A stretch of 64,000 nt of DNA from NCBI RefSeq assembly GCF_000010085.1, contig NC_007712.1:3348001-3412000 (forward strand), written 5' to 3'. Position numbers and translations under genes: made by a program. This document shows positions 42,166 through 49,349 of the stretch, in pieces (the stretch's first letter is position 1; the number at the start of each line of letters is the position of its first letter). The notes below the pieces were generated by a model, which worked only from the letters and a program-made list of their open reading frames with translations, ran no database searches and was not told the origin of the DNA. Source of the DNA: Sodalis glossinidius str. 'morsitans'. Lineage in GTDB: Bacteria; Pseudomonadota; Gammaproteobacteria; Enterobacterales; Enterobacteriaceae.

Positions 42166-42395
42166 TTAGGCTGCCTGTTCCTTGCTGGAAGGAATTGCAT
42201 CTGTAGGATTAGGGTAAACCTCCGGGTTTAAATCATGTGGCGTGACCAACCAATCATCCATAGCAACGCCTTCCTGCCACTAGGAAAGCTACGTCCGGTT
42301 ATTACATGACTAACAAAACCCTGGGTACTCCCAACAATTGAAGCAAACTTTTCTTGAGTCAGAGATTTGATGGCTAGGTAATTAATTAGTTTCAT
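42166..42395 (-). pseudogene. Cro-like repressor of immunity module 1, frameshifted
   Basis: YdaS/Cro-type HTH: MKLINYLAIKSLTQEKFASI, GSTQGFVSHVITGRSFPSGR. One indel near 42262 shifts the frame. The other frame gives MDDWLVTPHDLNPEVYPNPT and ends SSKEQAA at TAA 42166. The ending closely parallels cro2 (LYPNPTDAIPSNKEHAA). GTGGAGGG ribosome site. A 55-residue truncated product may still contain the HTH. Confidence 0.78.
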
Positions 42396-42498
42396 ATCTT
42401 CCCTCCACGTTAAAAGCAATGAAATATTACCACAGATAATCACAAATTCAATATCTCTGAGCTTTTTATTTTAATAGTCTATCTAATAAACTGGTGCC
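42396..42498. promoter_or_regulatory. Module 1 operator-promoter region (OR-like)
   Basis: 103 bp between divergent cro1 and cI1. For cro1 (minus) a promoter reads TTGAAT-16-TAATAT. AGATA/TATCT half-sites recur (AGATAATC, AATATCTC, GTCTATCT) and are candidate operator arms. A palindrome TATCTTAGATA downstream of cI1 (near 43039) could be the matching left operator. Confidence 0.5.
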
Positions 42499-42969
42499 AT
42501 GCAAAAGAGAACTATCACCGAAGAAGATTTGTTGGCAGCTAAAAAACTCAAACAAATCTGGGATGAGAAGAAAAAACCGCTTGGTCTCACGCAGGAGAAA
42601 GCGGCGGACTTACTTGGCTTTGCAACACAAGCTTCGATAAGTCATTATCTTACAGGAAAGCAAGCTCTCGGAGTTGAAGCTGTTTTGAAGTTTGCATCGC
42701 TACTTCAGGTAGCACCCGAAGAGATTCGCCCTGACATGTCAGAGCTTTTTGCTCCGGTAAGGCGATTTGCTGCCACGACAGAGATAGCCAGTCACAACCC
42801 CCCAAAAAGCAAACTCACAGAAAAAGAGCTACTACTTCTAGAACTATATAATGAATTACCCGATAGCGAGGCTGAAGAGATCATTAATCTAATGAAATCA
42901 AAGAAGAATTATTTTGAAAAGATCATGAAAGAATTCGTTGCCAAAAAGGCAGCTAAGAACCGCACGTAA
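42499..42969 (+). CDS. CI-type repressor of immunity module 1, no protease domain
   Basis: 156 residues. HTH in KKPLGLTQEKAADLLGFATQ followed by ASISHYLTGKQALGVEAVLK. The C-terminal part is short and helical (ELLLLELYNELPDSEAEEII), lacking the Ser/Lys S24 self-cleavage domain. The helical motif LLxLxNELP is shared with the module 2 repressor. No ribosome site before the ATG, like leaderless lambda cI from PRM. Probably antirepressor-controlled (inference). Confidence 0.8.
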   Translation: MQKRTITEEDLLAAKKLKQIWDEKKKPLGLTQEKAADLLGFATQASISHYLTGKQALGVEAVLKFASLLQVAPEEIRPDMSELFAPVRRFAATTEIASHNPPKSKLTEKELLLLELYNELPDSEAEEIINLMKSKKNYFEKIMKEFVAKKAAKNRT

Positions 42970-43131
42970 CCTCCACCCCATCAACGTCCCGCCAGTAGAC
43001 ATTTTCTAACATCAACAAACCCCACTTAAAAATATTATCTTAGATATTTAAATTAATAATGTCTTGGATGATACTTTCCCCATCAACCCACCAGACAGAA
43101 GCAAGACGGTCCTGACGGTGGGAGCAGTAAC

Positions 43132-43159
43132 CGCTCTTTTCACAATGAGCCATGCGCTC
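43132..43159 (+). promoter_or_regulatory. Candidate nut site of module 1
   Basis: CGCTCTTTT (43132-43140) resembles boxA CGCTCTTTA. Seven bases on, GAGC-CATGC-GCTC forms a 4-bp stem with a 5-nt loop, boxB-like in size. A homologous hairpin with a different loop precedes N2. The N1 frame starts about 80 bp downstream. Confidence 0.5.
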
Positions 43160-43241
43160 TACGTAGTCGAAAGGCTTGCTACCTAATGCGGATTTCCGAA
43201 TGCGTTGATGTCAGCACACCCGGAAGCCCACAGGAGGTTAT

Positions 43242-43532
43242 ATGCAACGTAGAACAGCCTATACAGGCTCATCTGCATCCCGTCGCCGTGAGCGCCGTGC
43301 TCATCTCCAACCAATGGCGACAAATGATTTCAACACAACACTAACGATTAACCGCCCTACTCCGTCAAAGGTCGAGCTTACCAGCAAGCGCAAAGCCGCT
43401 TTAAGAGCACGTACTGTCGCCCTGACACACATTCCAAAGCCTCAGGCCAGCATTAGCAACTGCTACCTACCGCAAGTGGCAGTATACCGCGCCAGATATC
43501 GCAAACAGACGCAGACTGTAACGGCGCGATAA
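43242..43532 (+). CDS. N-like antitermination protein, module 1
   Basis: 96 residues. The arginine-rich stretch SASRRRERRAHLQ near residue 11 is nearly the boxB-binding motif of lambda N (TRRRERRAEKQ). The end CYLPQVAVYRARYRKQTQTV-TAR resembles P22 gp24 (LLPGVALYAAGHRKSKQITAR). AGGAGG ribosome site. Follows cI1 on the leftward strand, as N does in lambdoids. Confidence 0.75.
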   Translation: MQRRTAYTGSSASRRRERRAHLQPMATNDFNTTLTINRPTPSKVELTSKRKAALRARTVALTHIPKPQASISNCYLPQVAVYRARYRKQTQTVTAR

Positions 43533-43659
43533 GGCTACCACGCTGCATTTTTGCGATGTTGGTCTGGCGCACCCATACAATGGCCTGATAAACTGATGCA
43601 ACAAGGTGACGACTGATGAACTCAACCGCGGAATTTTTGCGTGTTTTTGCGTTCTCCAT
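43453..43659 (-). CDS. Unknown 68-residue frame at the cII position of module 2
   Basis: MENAKTRKNSAVEFISRHLV, VYQAIVWVRQTNIAKMQRGS. It begins right after the repeated cro-cII spacer, where cII would start, and runs into the 3' end of N1 on the other strand. The final ~25 codons overlap N1, so it is likely a truncated gene at a recombination junction. Not recognised as CII. Confidence 0.4.
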   Translation of the reverse strand: MENAKTRKNSAVEFISRHLVASVYQAIVWVRQTNIAKMQRGSLIAPLQSASVCDIWRGILPLAVGSSC

Positions 43660-43664
43660 CGGGG

Positions 43665-43734
43665 ATAATCCTTTGTGTGGTAATCAATAGACGTGACGAA
43701 GCCGTGAGTGGGTACTGTGGGATGTTGAGTTCGC
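43665..43734. repeat. cro-cII spacer repeat, copy 2
   Basis: Exact matches (33 and 31 bp) to 42031-42063 and 42084-42114. It lies downstream of cro2 and ahead of the 68-residue frame, equivalent to the spacer between cro1 and cII. Confidence 0.9.
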
Positions 43735-43790
43735 CACGTTGTCGGCGGCTTCCGTAGGACGAATGTCCGTTGTGAAGGTGGTGCTACTGG

Positions 43791-44027
43791 TTAGGCTGCA
43801 TGTTCCTTGTTGGACGGAATAGCGTCTGTCGGGTTCGGGTAGAGATCTGGGCGCAATTCGTGAGGAGTAACCCCCGTCAATCGGTATATGGGAAGCACTC
43901 GTTCAGCTGGGACAATTCCGCGATATTTATTTTTCCATTTGCTCACGGTCATATCCGATACATCTAACTGCCAAGCGAGTTTGGAAGCAGTCCCAGCGAT
44001 ACGAATAGCCCTGTTCAATGCAAACAT
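43791..44027 (-). CDS. Cro-like repressor of immunity module 2
   Basis: 78 residues, YdaS/Cro-type: MFALNRAIRIAGTASKLAWQ, LDVSDMTVSKWKNKYRGIVP, then TGVTPHELRPDLYPNPTDAI. The N-terminal DNA-reading part is unlike cro1, while the C-terminal ~25 residues are nearly the same, so specificity differs on a common scaffold. Intact, with a strong AAGGAGG ribosome site. Confidence 0.78.
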   Translation of the reverse strand: MFALNRAIRIAGTASKLAWQLDVSDMTVSKWKNKYRGIVPAERVLPIYRLTGVTPHELRPDLYPNPTDAIPSNKEHAA

Positions 44028-44129
44028 TTCGTATCCTCCTTAAAGCACAAGCAAATTAAATATTAAGATTACCTTAAATTCAACAATGAGATTATACCAA
44101 TCGTTAAGCTTTTGGTTTAACATGATGAT
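44028..44129. promoter_or_regulatory. Module 2 right operator and promoters
   Basis: Between divergent cro2 and cI2. A 17-mer TTAAGCTTTTGGTTTAA (44104-44120) has imperfect dyad symmetry and recurs as two variants downstream of cI2. TTAAG-attac-CTTAA (44063-44077) is a second palindrome. For cro2 (minus) the -10 is TATAAT (44091-44096), flanked by both. Confidence 0.65.
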
Positions 44130-44546
44130 ATGAAAGAGAAAAAACAGGCTAATAATCCGCTAGCTATGCGGTTAAACAAGCTGATAGAAACCAAGTCCGT
44201 ATCAAAGTCAGATATGGCTAAGATCTGCGGTGTCACGCCTCAATCAGTAAACAGCTGGTTTGTACGTGGAAGCATAGGCAAAGACTCTGCAATGAAGCTA
44301 TCAGAAACACTTCGTGTCTCCGTGGCTTGGCTGCTCGGAGAGAGAACCAGTGATAACTCTTCTCCTGATGTAGTAAGTCCACCTGAAACACAGCTTAGCC
44401 CAAGAGAGAAATTTTTACTTAATTTATTCAATGAATTACCCGAAGATGACAAAGAACAATTAATTGAGTCTCTTCAAAAAAAACAGCAATATTACAACCG
44501 CCTTTTTGAAGAGCTTGCTCGCGTTCGTGATAGAAAAATAAGTTAG
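44130..44546 (+). CDS. CI-type repressor of immunity module 2, no protease domain
   Basis: 138 residues. HTH: SKSDMAKICGVTPQSVNSWF, AMKLSETLRVSVAWLLGER. The C-terminus FLLNLFNELPEDDKEQLIES-LQKKQQYYNRLFEEL parallels module 1. No S24 peptidase domain. No clear ribosome site before the ATG. Intact, so the prophage may still express an immunity repressor. Confidence 0.82.
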   Translation: MKEKKQANNPLAMRLNKLIETKSVSKSDMAKICGVTPQSVNSWFVRGSIGKDSAMKLSETLRVSVAWLLGERTSDNSSPDVVSPPETQLSPREKFLLNLFNELPEDDKEQLIESLQKKQQYYNRLFEELARVRDRKIS

Positions 44547-44609
44547 CCCCCTCTATTTATCTCCCCAATCTTACATTTTCTCCTTTCAAAAGCTTTCCTC
44601 GTCAAGAGG

Positions 44610-44672
44610 CTAAGCTTTTTGCTTAACTATAAATAATTTTTTGTTGACTCAGATTTAAGCTTTATGTTTAAT
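44610..44672 (+). promoter_or_regulatory. Module 2 left promoter PL with two operators
   Basis: CTAAGCTTTTTGCTTAA (44610-44626) and TTAAGCTTTATGTTTAA (44655-44671) are variants of the 17-mer at 44104. A sigma-70 promoter TTGACT (44644-44649)-17 bp-TTTAAT (44667-44672) overlaps the second operator, so repressor binding would block leftward transcription of N2 and genes beyond. Confidence 0.7.
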
Positions 44673-44739
44673 AATCTCTATCAACCCACCAGAAAGCCGC
44701 AAGACGAGCCAGACGGTGGGGTAACAGATTGCATTACTC

Positions 44740-44764
44740 TGCTTCTACAACGAGCCTAGTGCTC
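44740..44764 (+). promoter_or_regulatory. Candidate nut site of module 2
   Basis: A weak boxA-like TGCTTCTAC precedes GAGC-CTAGT-GCTC (44752-44764). Same stem and flank (CTCTACG) as the module 1 site with a different loop, as expected if each N reads its own boxB. Confidence 0.45.
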
Positions 44765-44945
44765 TACGGAAGGCATCGACAACGTGCCGAACCTTTGCCC
44801 AGATGTTTTTAGGGTGTGGTGAATGTACAGGCTGATGCACGCTACTCGCGATAGTGGGAAGGCGTCCCGCGGGTCATCGTAACCAAGCCAAAGATCAGCA
44901 CCGGCCACCACACACACACCACCAAAACCATCTGTTGGAGGGGTC

Positions 44946-45341
44946 ATGAAAACTATCGTTTATGGTAAATCCGTTAATCCGGTTAAGAAAATAAACGCAG
45001 CGACTCGCCGTCACGCGAGACGCAAGGCAGAAGCAGTCCGGCGCGAACTTGTGGCATCACGTATCGATAAGGTGCTAGAGCTGAAGCCAGAAAGACGCAA
45101 AACGCTTACCCGAATAGAATTAGCCTGCAAACGCAAACCAGCACCACCGCTAGATTTAAGCACGCTGACCCAGTACCAAGAGCAAATCACCCTTTCCGCC
45201 CAGAAGCACATGAAAGCCAGATATCCACATCGCGGTGCGTTCGTGGAATTTGAAGAGGGTTCATGCTATTTGGAGAATGTGGCGTTATTTCAGGCGGGGT
45301 ATCAGGGTAAATCGAATCATCCGTTTCATATAATTAAGTAA
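44946..45341 (+). CDS. N-like antitermination protein, module 2
   Basis: 131 residues. The start MKTIVYGKSVNPVKKINAATRRHARRKAEA parallels P22 gp24 (VITYGKSTFAGNAKTRRHERRRK), giving the boxB-binding arginine motif at about residues 20-27. The end CYLENVALFQAGYQGKSNHP matches the same C-terminal element as N1. GGAGGGG ribosome site. Intact. Confidence 0.75.
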   Translation: MKTIVYGKSVNPVKKINAATRRHARRKAEAVRRELVASRIDKVLELKPERRKTLTRIELACKRKPAPPLDLSTLTQYQEQITLSAQKHMKARYPHRGAFVEFEEGSCYLENVALFQAGYQGKSNHPFHIIK

Positions 45342-45356
45342 GGGGATTATTTAAAA

Positions 45357-45602
45357 ATGTGCGAGCTAAAATTCCAATCGAAAAATATAGATCCTTAATA
45401 TGACAAGAGTTCACTTGATTTCATCATTATAAACAAGTGTGAAGAATATAGCCTTGTTAAGGCCGTTTTTGATGAGACAAATCAGTTTTTATATTTTGTT
45501 GGATGGGTAGCAGGAGAACTACAGCCTTACTACCTTAGCGACTATGAAGTTTGGGCGATTCTGCCAAATTCAGTAGAATGCAGGGAAATTTTTGCCGCCT
45601 GA
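45357..45602 (+). pseudogene. Unknown phage gene with TAA at codon 14
   Basis: MCELKFQSKNIDP, TAA, then in the same frame YDKSSLDFIIINKCEEYSLV, VGWVAGELQPYYLSDYEVWA, to TGA at 45602. The second part has the composition of a real protein; repaired length 81. No family recognised. Leftward operon after N2. Confidence 0.5.
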
Positions 45603-45642
45603 GAGAGGGTCACCAAAGCAGGCACTTAACACGGAGACCACC

Positions 45643-45921
45643 ATGCAAAAGCTCATTGACGAATTCGACCACCTGATAGCACCGGGGACGATTGTTACTG
45701 AAATCATCCTGTCTGGCGCAACCTATGACAACTACGGCGATATAATGCAAAAGAATGATAATTCTGACTTTTTCAGCGTCTATATCCGAGGCGGCGACGG
45801 TTTACTACAGGCCATCGGCGACTTCTCCGACCGTGAGGACTCACTCGCTTATACCGCGAGGATGGTTGAGAAATATCAGGCACCACTGACGGACAATACC
45901 CGGAAGTTATTAAACGATTAG
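45643..45921 (+). CDS. Hypothetical phage protein, 92 residues
   Basis: MQKLIDEFDHLIAPGTIVTE, GGDGLLQAIGDFSDREDSLA. Acidic, soluble. The ATG at 45643 is preceded by CGGAGACC; the frame extends 17 codons upstream without support. Leftward early operon. Not recognised. Confidence 0.6.
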   Translation: MQKLIDEFDHLIAPGTIVTEIILSGATYDNYGDIMQKNDNSDFFSVYIRGGDGLLQAIGDFSDREDSLAYTARMVEKYQAPLTDNTRKLLND

Positions 45922-45938
45922 GATCATCAAATAGATTT

Positions 45939-46142
45939 ATGGCAGATGATGTCGATTTAGCCAGCTAACACGAAGAAGCTTTCCGCCAACACCAGATTGC
46001 CCATTATCGAGAAGAGGAATTATCCCTAATCGGTCGTTGCTATAATTGTGAAGACCCAGCCGAGGGTAATTTCTGCTGCAAAGAATGTGGGGAAAATTGG
46101 GAGAAGCAAAAATATTTTAATAGCCAACGGAGGATTAAATGA
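45939..46142 (+). pseudogene. Small zinc-ribbon phage protein, TAA at codon 10
   Basis: MADDVDLAS, TAA, then HEEAFRQHQIAHYREEELSL and GRCYNCEDPAEGNFCCKECG. Two CxxC pairs suggest a zinc ribbon like the TraR/DksA-type small phage proteins. Repaired length 67. Its TGA overlaps the next ATG. Confidence 0.6.
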
Positions 46143-46396
46143 TGAACGAATTTGATTATGAAGACCTGCTTTGCTCGCTCTTTAGTATTAGCGATGAGCA
46201 ACGAGAGCGATCAGATTTTAATATTGAAAATGTATGCTTCGATGAATTCAATATTAGCTTTTGTCACTTTGTATACATAGCTTCACAACTGTTACCGCTG
46301 ACGCCTATCGTGAAATCGCCGCTGTCGAAAACCCGCCACCATGCTTTTATCCATAATGGTACCGCTTTTGTAAAGATGAAGGCCGAGGAGGATTAA
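46139..46396 (+). CDS. Hypothetical phage protein, 85 residues
   Basis: MMNEFDYEDLLCSLFSISDE, FCHFVYIASQLLPLTPIVKS, ending KMKAEED. The start overlaps the zinc-ribbon stop (ATGATGA), with ACGGAGG upstream. Acidic. Not recognised. Confidence 0.55.
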   Translation: MMNEFDYEDLLCSLFSISDEQRERSDFNIENVCFDEFNISFCHFVYIASQLLPLTPIVKSPLSKTRHHAFIHNGTAFVKMKAEED

Positions 46397-46398
46397 TT

Positions 46399-46575
46399 AT
46401 GATGCAACTTAACAAGCCTCGTATAACGACCTTCAACCATCCAAATTTCGGTGAGATGGTCGCCGTCACCGATGGTAGCAATAATATTAACGATTCGCGT
46501 TATTTGATGAGTGTCGATATTTGCCCATACGACGACAAGAGACAATGGTATATAAATCAACCATTCCCTATCTGA
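46399..46575 (+). CDS. Hypothetical phage protein, 58 residues
   Basis: MMQLNKPRITTFNHPNFGEM, DSRYLMSVDICPYDDKRQWY. GAGGAGGATT ribosome site six bases upstream. Starts two bases after the preceding stop. A following 19-codon frame (46575-46634, MEENKRLKKQVRKLTRVYD) overlaps its stop and may be the end of a deleted gene. Confidence 0.5.
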   Translation: MMQLNKPRITTFNHPNFGEMVAVTDGSNNINDSRYLMSVDICPYDDKRQWYINQPFPI

Positions 46576-46636
46576 TGGAGGAAAATAAGCGACTCAAGAA
46601 GCAGGTACGCAAGTTAACGCGGGTGTATGACTGAAG

Positions 46637-47077
46637 CTATTTCAGCAATTTCAAAATAGCGGTCATAAGGCCAACGGCAGCAATAAGCATCCCACCAACA
46701 CGAACCGTCATCTGTAGTCCCAATTTATCGAACCTGTTAGCAATATCCTTGCGAACATCGGCTATCTCTGCTGATAGGTCCTTACGGACATCGGCTATCT
46801 GCGCGTCGGTCTTCTCGAAGCGGGCTTGCATCTGAGCGTCGGTCTTCTCGAAGCGGGCGTCGATTTCTTTATGCACGTCCTCAAGGTCACGCTTGACGGC
46901 TGTAACTTCAGATAAAACGTCTTTTTTGGCATCGTCAAGATCGCGCTTGGTAGCAACATCAACTGCCTCGTGCGATTCACGAACTGCAAGCGAAATTGCC
47001 TTAGCCTGATCTTTAGGCAAGCCAGCAGTTTCTAGTGTTTCAACGAATTTCAATGTATCGAACGCAACTTGACCCAT
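46637..47077 (-). CDS. DUF1640-type coiled-coil membrane protein
   Basis: 146 residues. The N-terminal VAFDTLKFVETLETAGLPKD-QAKAI is typical of DUF1640 (CCDC90-like). A long coiled coil follows with internal repeats: ARFEKTDAQ twice and IADVRKD twice. One C-terminal membrane helix (VGGMLIAAVGLMTAILKLLK). It is opposite in strand to its neighbours, so it is a separate transcription unit, probably lysogenic cargo. Function unknown. Intact. Confidence 0.75.
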   Translation of the reverse strand: MGQVAFDTLKFVETLETAGLPKDQAKAISLAVRESHEAVDVATKRDLDDAKKDVLSEVTAVKRDLEDVHKEIDARFEKTDAQMQARFEKTDAQIADVRKDLSAEIADVRKDIANRFDKLGLQMTVRVGGMLIAAVGLMTAILKLLK

Positions 47078-47140
47078 ATGAGGGATCCTCCTCTTTTGAG
47101 CAAGTGTAACCCAGCAATCTTATTGACGGAAGATCAACTC

Positions 47141-47374
47141 ATGCGCTATAGTCAATCTGCATCTGCAAATTCAGGTGCCGGGTTTCGCAGCCCGCCGAGA
47201 TTGTCGCGACAAAATGACACGCCGCAAGCGTGTTTTTTATGTCGCACATCTAGCCGCATCAAATCAATGGTGGGCTGGATGGGGCAGCCGTCAGGCTGGC
47301 CGGATGACAATCCCGGTACTGCGAACCCTGTTCAGTTCACCACCAGTAAGTTTCGCAGCTTGTGTGGTGATTAA
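47141..47374 (+). CDS. Ash/Icd-like leader frame
   Basis: 77 residues, MRYSQSASANSGAGFRSPPR, NDTPQACFLCRTSSRIKSMV. Frames of this type (Ash, or host cell division inhibitor Icd-like) precede regulatory genes in many enterobacterial prophages; a second frame overlaps here as usual. Whether protein is made is uncertain. A related decayed frame lies at 30448. Confidence 0.5.
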   Translation: MRYSQSASANSGAGFRSPPRLSRQNDTPQACFLCRTSSRIKSMVGWMGQPSGWPDDNPGTANPVQFTTSKFRSLCGD

Positions 47375-47399
47375 ATCCAGATTGTCACCGGAGGTCGCT

Positions 47400-48169
47400 A
47401 TGACCCTTCACACACCCCTTGCTGCACCCAAAGTTACTATCTACAACGGTAAAGCTGTAACCACTTCTCAGGACGTTGCTGATTACTTCGGTAAGCTGCA
47501 TAAAGACGTGCTCAAGAAGATCGATTCATTAGATTGTTCGCCTACATTTACATCAGCGAACTTTTGCGCTGATGTTCAAAAAGTAGACATTGGCAACGAT
47601 GCAACCCGCGATTCCAAAATCTTCACCATGACCAAAGACGGCTTCGTCTTCCTCGTCATGGGTTTCACTGGCAAGAAAGCAGCCGCGTTCAAGGAAGCTT
47701 ACATCGCGGAGTTTAATCGCATGGAGGCTGAGCTTTATGCGATGCCGAGACATAATTCCTCAGCAGCCGAACTATTCACCGACGATGATCTTCGTAGATT
47801 AACTCATCTCGTTTGGAGCATGTCTAACGGCTTCCGTTTTGAAAAAGCATGGACCCAAGGAATCTGGCATGCGCTACGGCTCGTTACCGGCGTACCATCG
47901 CCACAGCACTTTGAAGTTCGGCAGATACCTTATTAGCCGAAGAGTGCAGCCGTATCTACTATATGACCACCTAGCTAAAGTAAACAATCTTCGAGGCAGA
48001 AAGGCAAGCCATAAAGCGTGTACTCCGTCAACAAGAAGACGCGAATCTCGTACTTGGCGAGATGCAACGGATGATCGAGGATAGTAGCCAACAGCACTCC
48101 AGTGTTATGTCCCAAGCTCTGACTAAATGGCAACAAGCAAACGTTAGCCAGTTCCTGCAACGCCACTAA
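47400..48169 (+). pseudogene. Rha-family antirepressor with shared C-terminal domain, frameshifted
   Basis: MTLHTPLAAPKVTIYNGKAV, TSQDVADYFGKLHKDVLKKI and FTMTKDGFVFLVMGFTGKKA form the Rha domain. Then AELFTDDDLRRLTHLVWSMS starts the domain also found at 30669. A shift near 47932 ends the frame at RQIPY. The continuation (LAEECSRIYYMTT, stop, then FEAERQAIKRVLRQQEDANL, WQQANVSQFLQRH) reaches TAA at 48167. CCGGAGG ribosome site. A truncated ~178-residue protein could still be made. Confidence 0.8.
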
Positions 48170-48180
48170 TCACTCATCCT

Positions 48181-48208
48181 ACCCCGGTAACGTACCGGGG
48201 TTCCGTTA
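48181..48208 (+). terminator. Terminator after Rha gene
   Basis: ACCCCGGTA-acg-TACCGGGGT: perfect 9-bp stem with a 3-nt loop, followed by TCCGTTAATT (weak T tract). Confidence 0.6.
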
Positions 48209-48236
48209 ATTACATTGACTTGTGAGGAGATTGATC

Positions 48237-49023
48237 ATGCAAAATTTAACCATTGCACAAACATTAACCATGTCCAGCCGCGAGATTGCGGAGCTGGTAG
48301 GAAAAAACCATAAAGAAGTTTGCCGTGACATTCGCGTTATGCTGGTCGCTCTGTATGGCGGTAATGAAAGCGACTATATCCGTAGCGCAAATTTGCTCTA
48401 CGATACAAATCAAGGTGTTAGCTGCAATCAATACGACACAACAAACCCCAATGGCTGGGAGTATCTCCTCGACCGCCGTCATACCGAAATCCTCATCACC
48501 GGCTATGACGTAAAACGCCGTGCTGCCGTCATTGATCGCTGGTTCGCTCTTGAGTCTGGTAAAGCGCAGGCAATCACCGCAGCCCCTGCATTGCCAGAAA
48601 ACTACATCTCCGCATTAGAAGCCCTGCTGGAATCGAAAAAGAGTGAAGCCACGCTGGCATTGGTCAACAAGAAGCAAGAAGAAGAAATTCATTCCCTACA
48701 AAATTTATTCCAAGTCGGCATGACGCCGGTCAAGTTCTGCAAGCAACTTAATGGTGTAAATATTAACCATATCAGCCTGTTTTTGCAGGAACGCAAATTT
48801 CTCTATGACGCACAGCGTGAAAAAAAGAAATATCACATATGGCGTGTAACATCATATGCGCGTGATAAATACTTCACTGAATCGCCCTACACAATCCCGA
48901 CAGAAAATAATGGTTCGCTTTTACAATGCCAGCTGTATCGCATGGCAATTCCAGGACGTAGCAATCATTCGTAATGCTTATGAAGCTCAGCGTAAAGCCG
49001 ATAAATTAGGCATGATTTTATAG
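48237..49023 (+). pseudogene. Rha-family regulator with antirepressor-type C-terminus, late frameshift
   Basis: TMSSREIAELVGKNHKEVCR is the Rha HTH-like start, and NGWEYLLDRRHTEILITGYD continues it. MTPVKFCKQLNGVNINHISL resembles KilAC-type C-terminal domains. The open frame stops at 48972 (PGRSNHS). From about 48912 another frame gives VRFYNASCIAWQFQDVAIIR and NAYEAQRKADKLGMIL to TAG 49021, the likely original ending. AGGAGA ribosome site. Partly functional product possible. Confidence 0.65.
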
Positions 49024-49076
49024 AAACGAAATCTACGCCGCTTTTCCAACTCACATTAACGCTATTGAGGTGAAGC

Positions 49077-49310
49077 ATGAATGGTTTACTCACCGGATTA
49101 CTCGCCCGCCGGGAGACCGGCCTTCTCGAAGAAATTGAAAAACTGGAAAACCGTATTATTCGCATGGAGAATGAGGCCGATGCAGAATGCTGGCTTCTTG
49201 AAGATGATATCCGCCAAGCGCGATTTGAAGCGGACTGCAAGCTTATTGGGGAATATGAGGAAGGCATTCGTACTGGTTTGCCGAAAGAGGAAATACTGCG
49301 TCACTGGTAA
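49077..49310 (+). CDS. Small coiled-coil phage protein
   Basis: 77 residues: MNGLLTGLLARRETGLLEEI, EKLENRIIRMENEADAECWL, ending PKEEILRHW. Heptad-like charged helices. GAGGTGAAG before the ATG. Leftward operon. No family recognised. Confidence 0.5.
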   Translation: MNGLLTGLLARRETGLLEEIEKLENRIIRMENEADAECWLLEDDIRQARFEADCKLIGEYEEGIRTGLPKEEILRHW

Positions 49311-49349
49311 ATGGTGCGCTGCATCGGATAAGCAGAGAGGGCATTCAAC

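Noticed and set aside
44756..44947. Minus-strand 63-codon frame before N2
   Set aside because: It overlaps the N2 leader and nut hairpin, has no ribosome site and no recognisable sequence.
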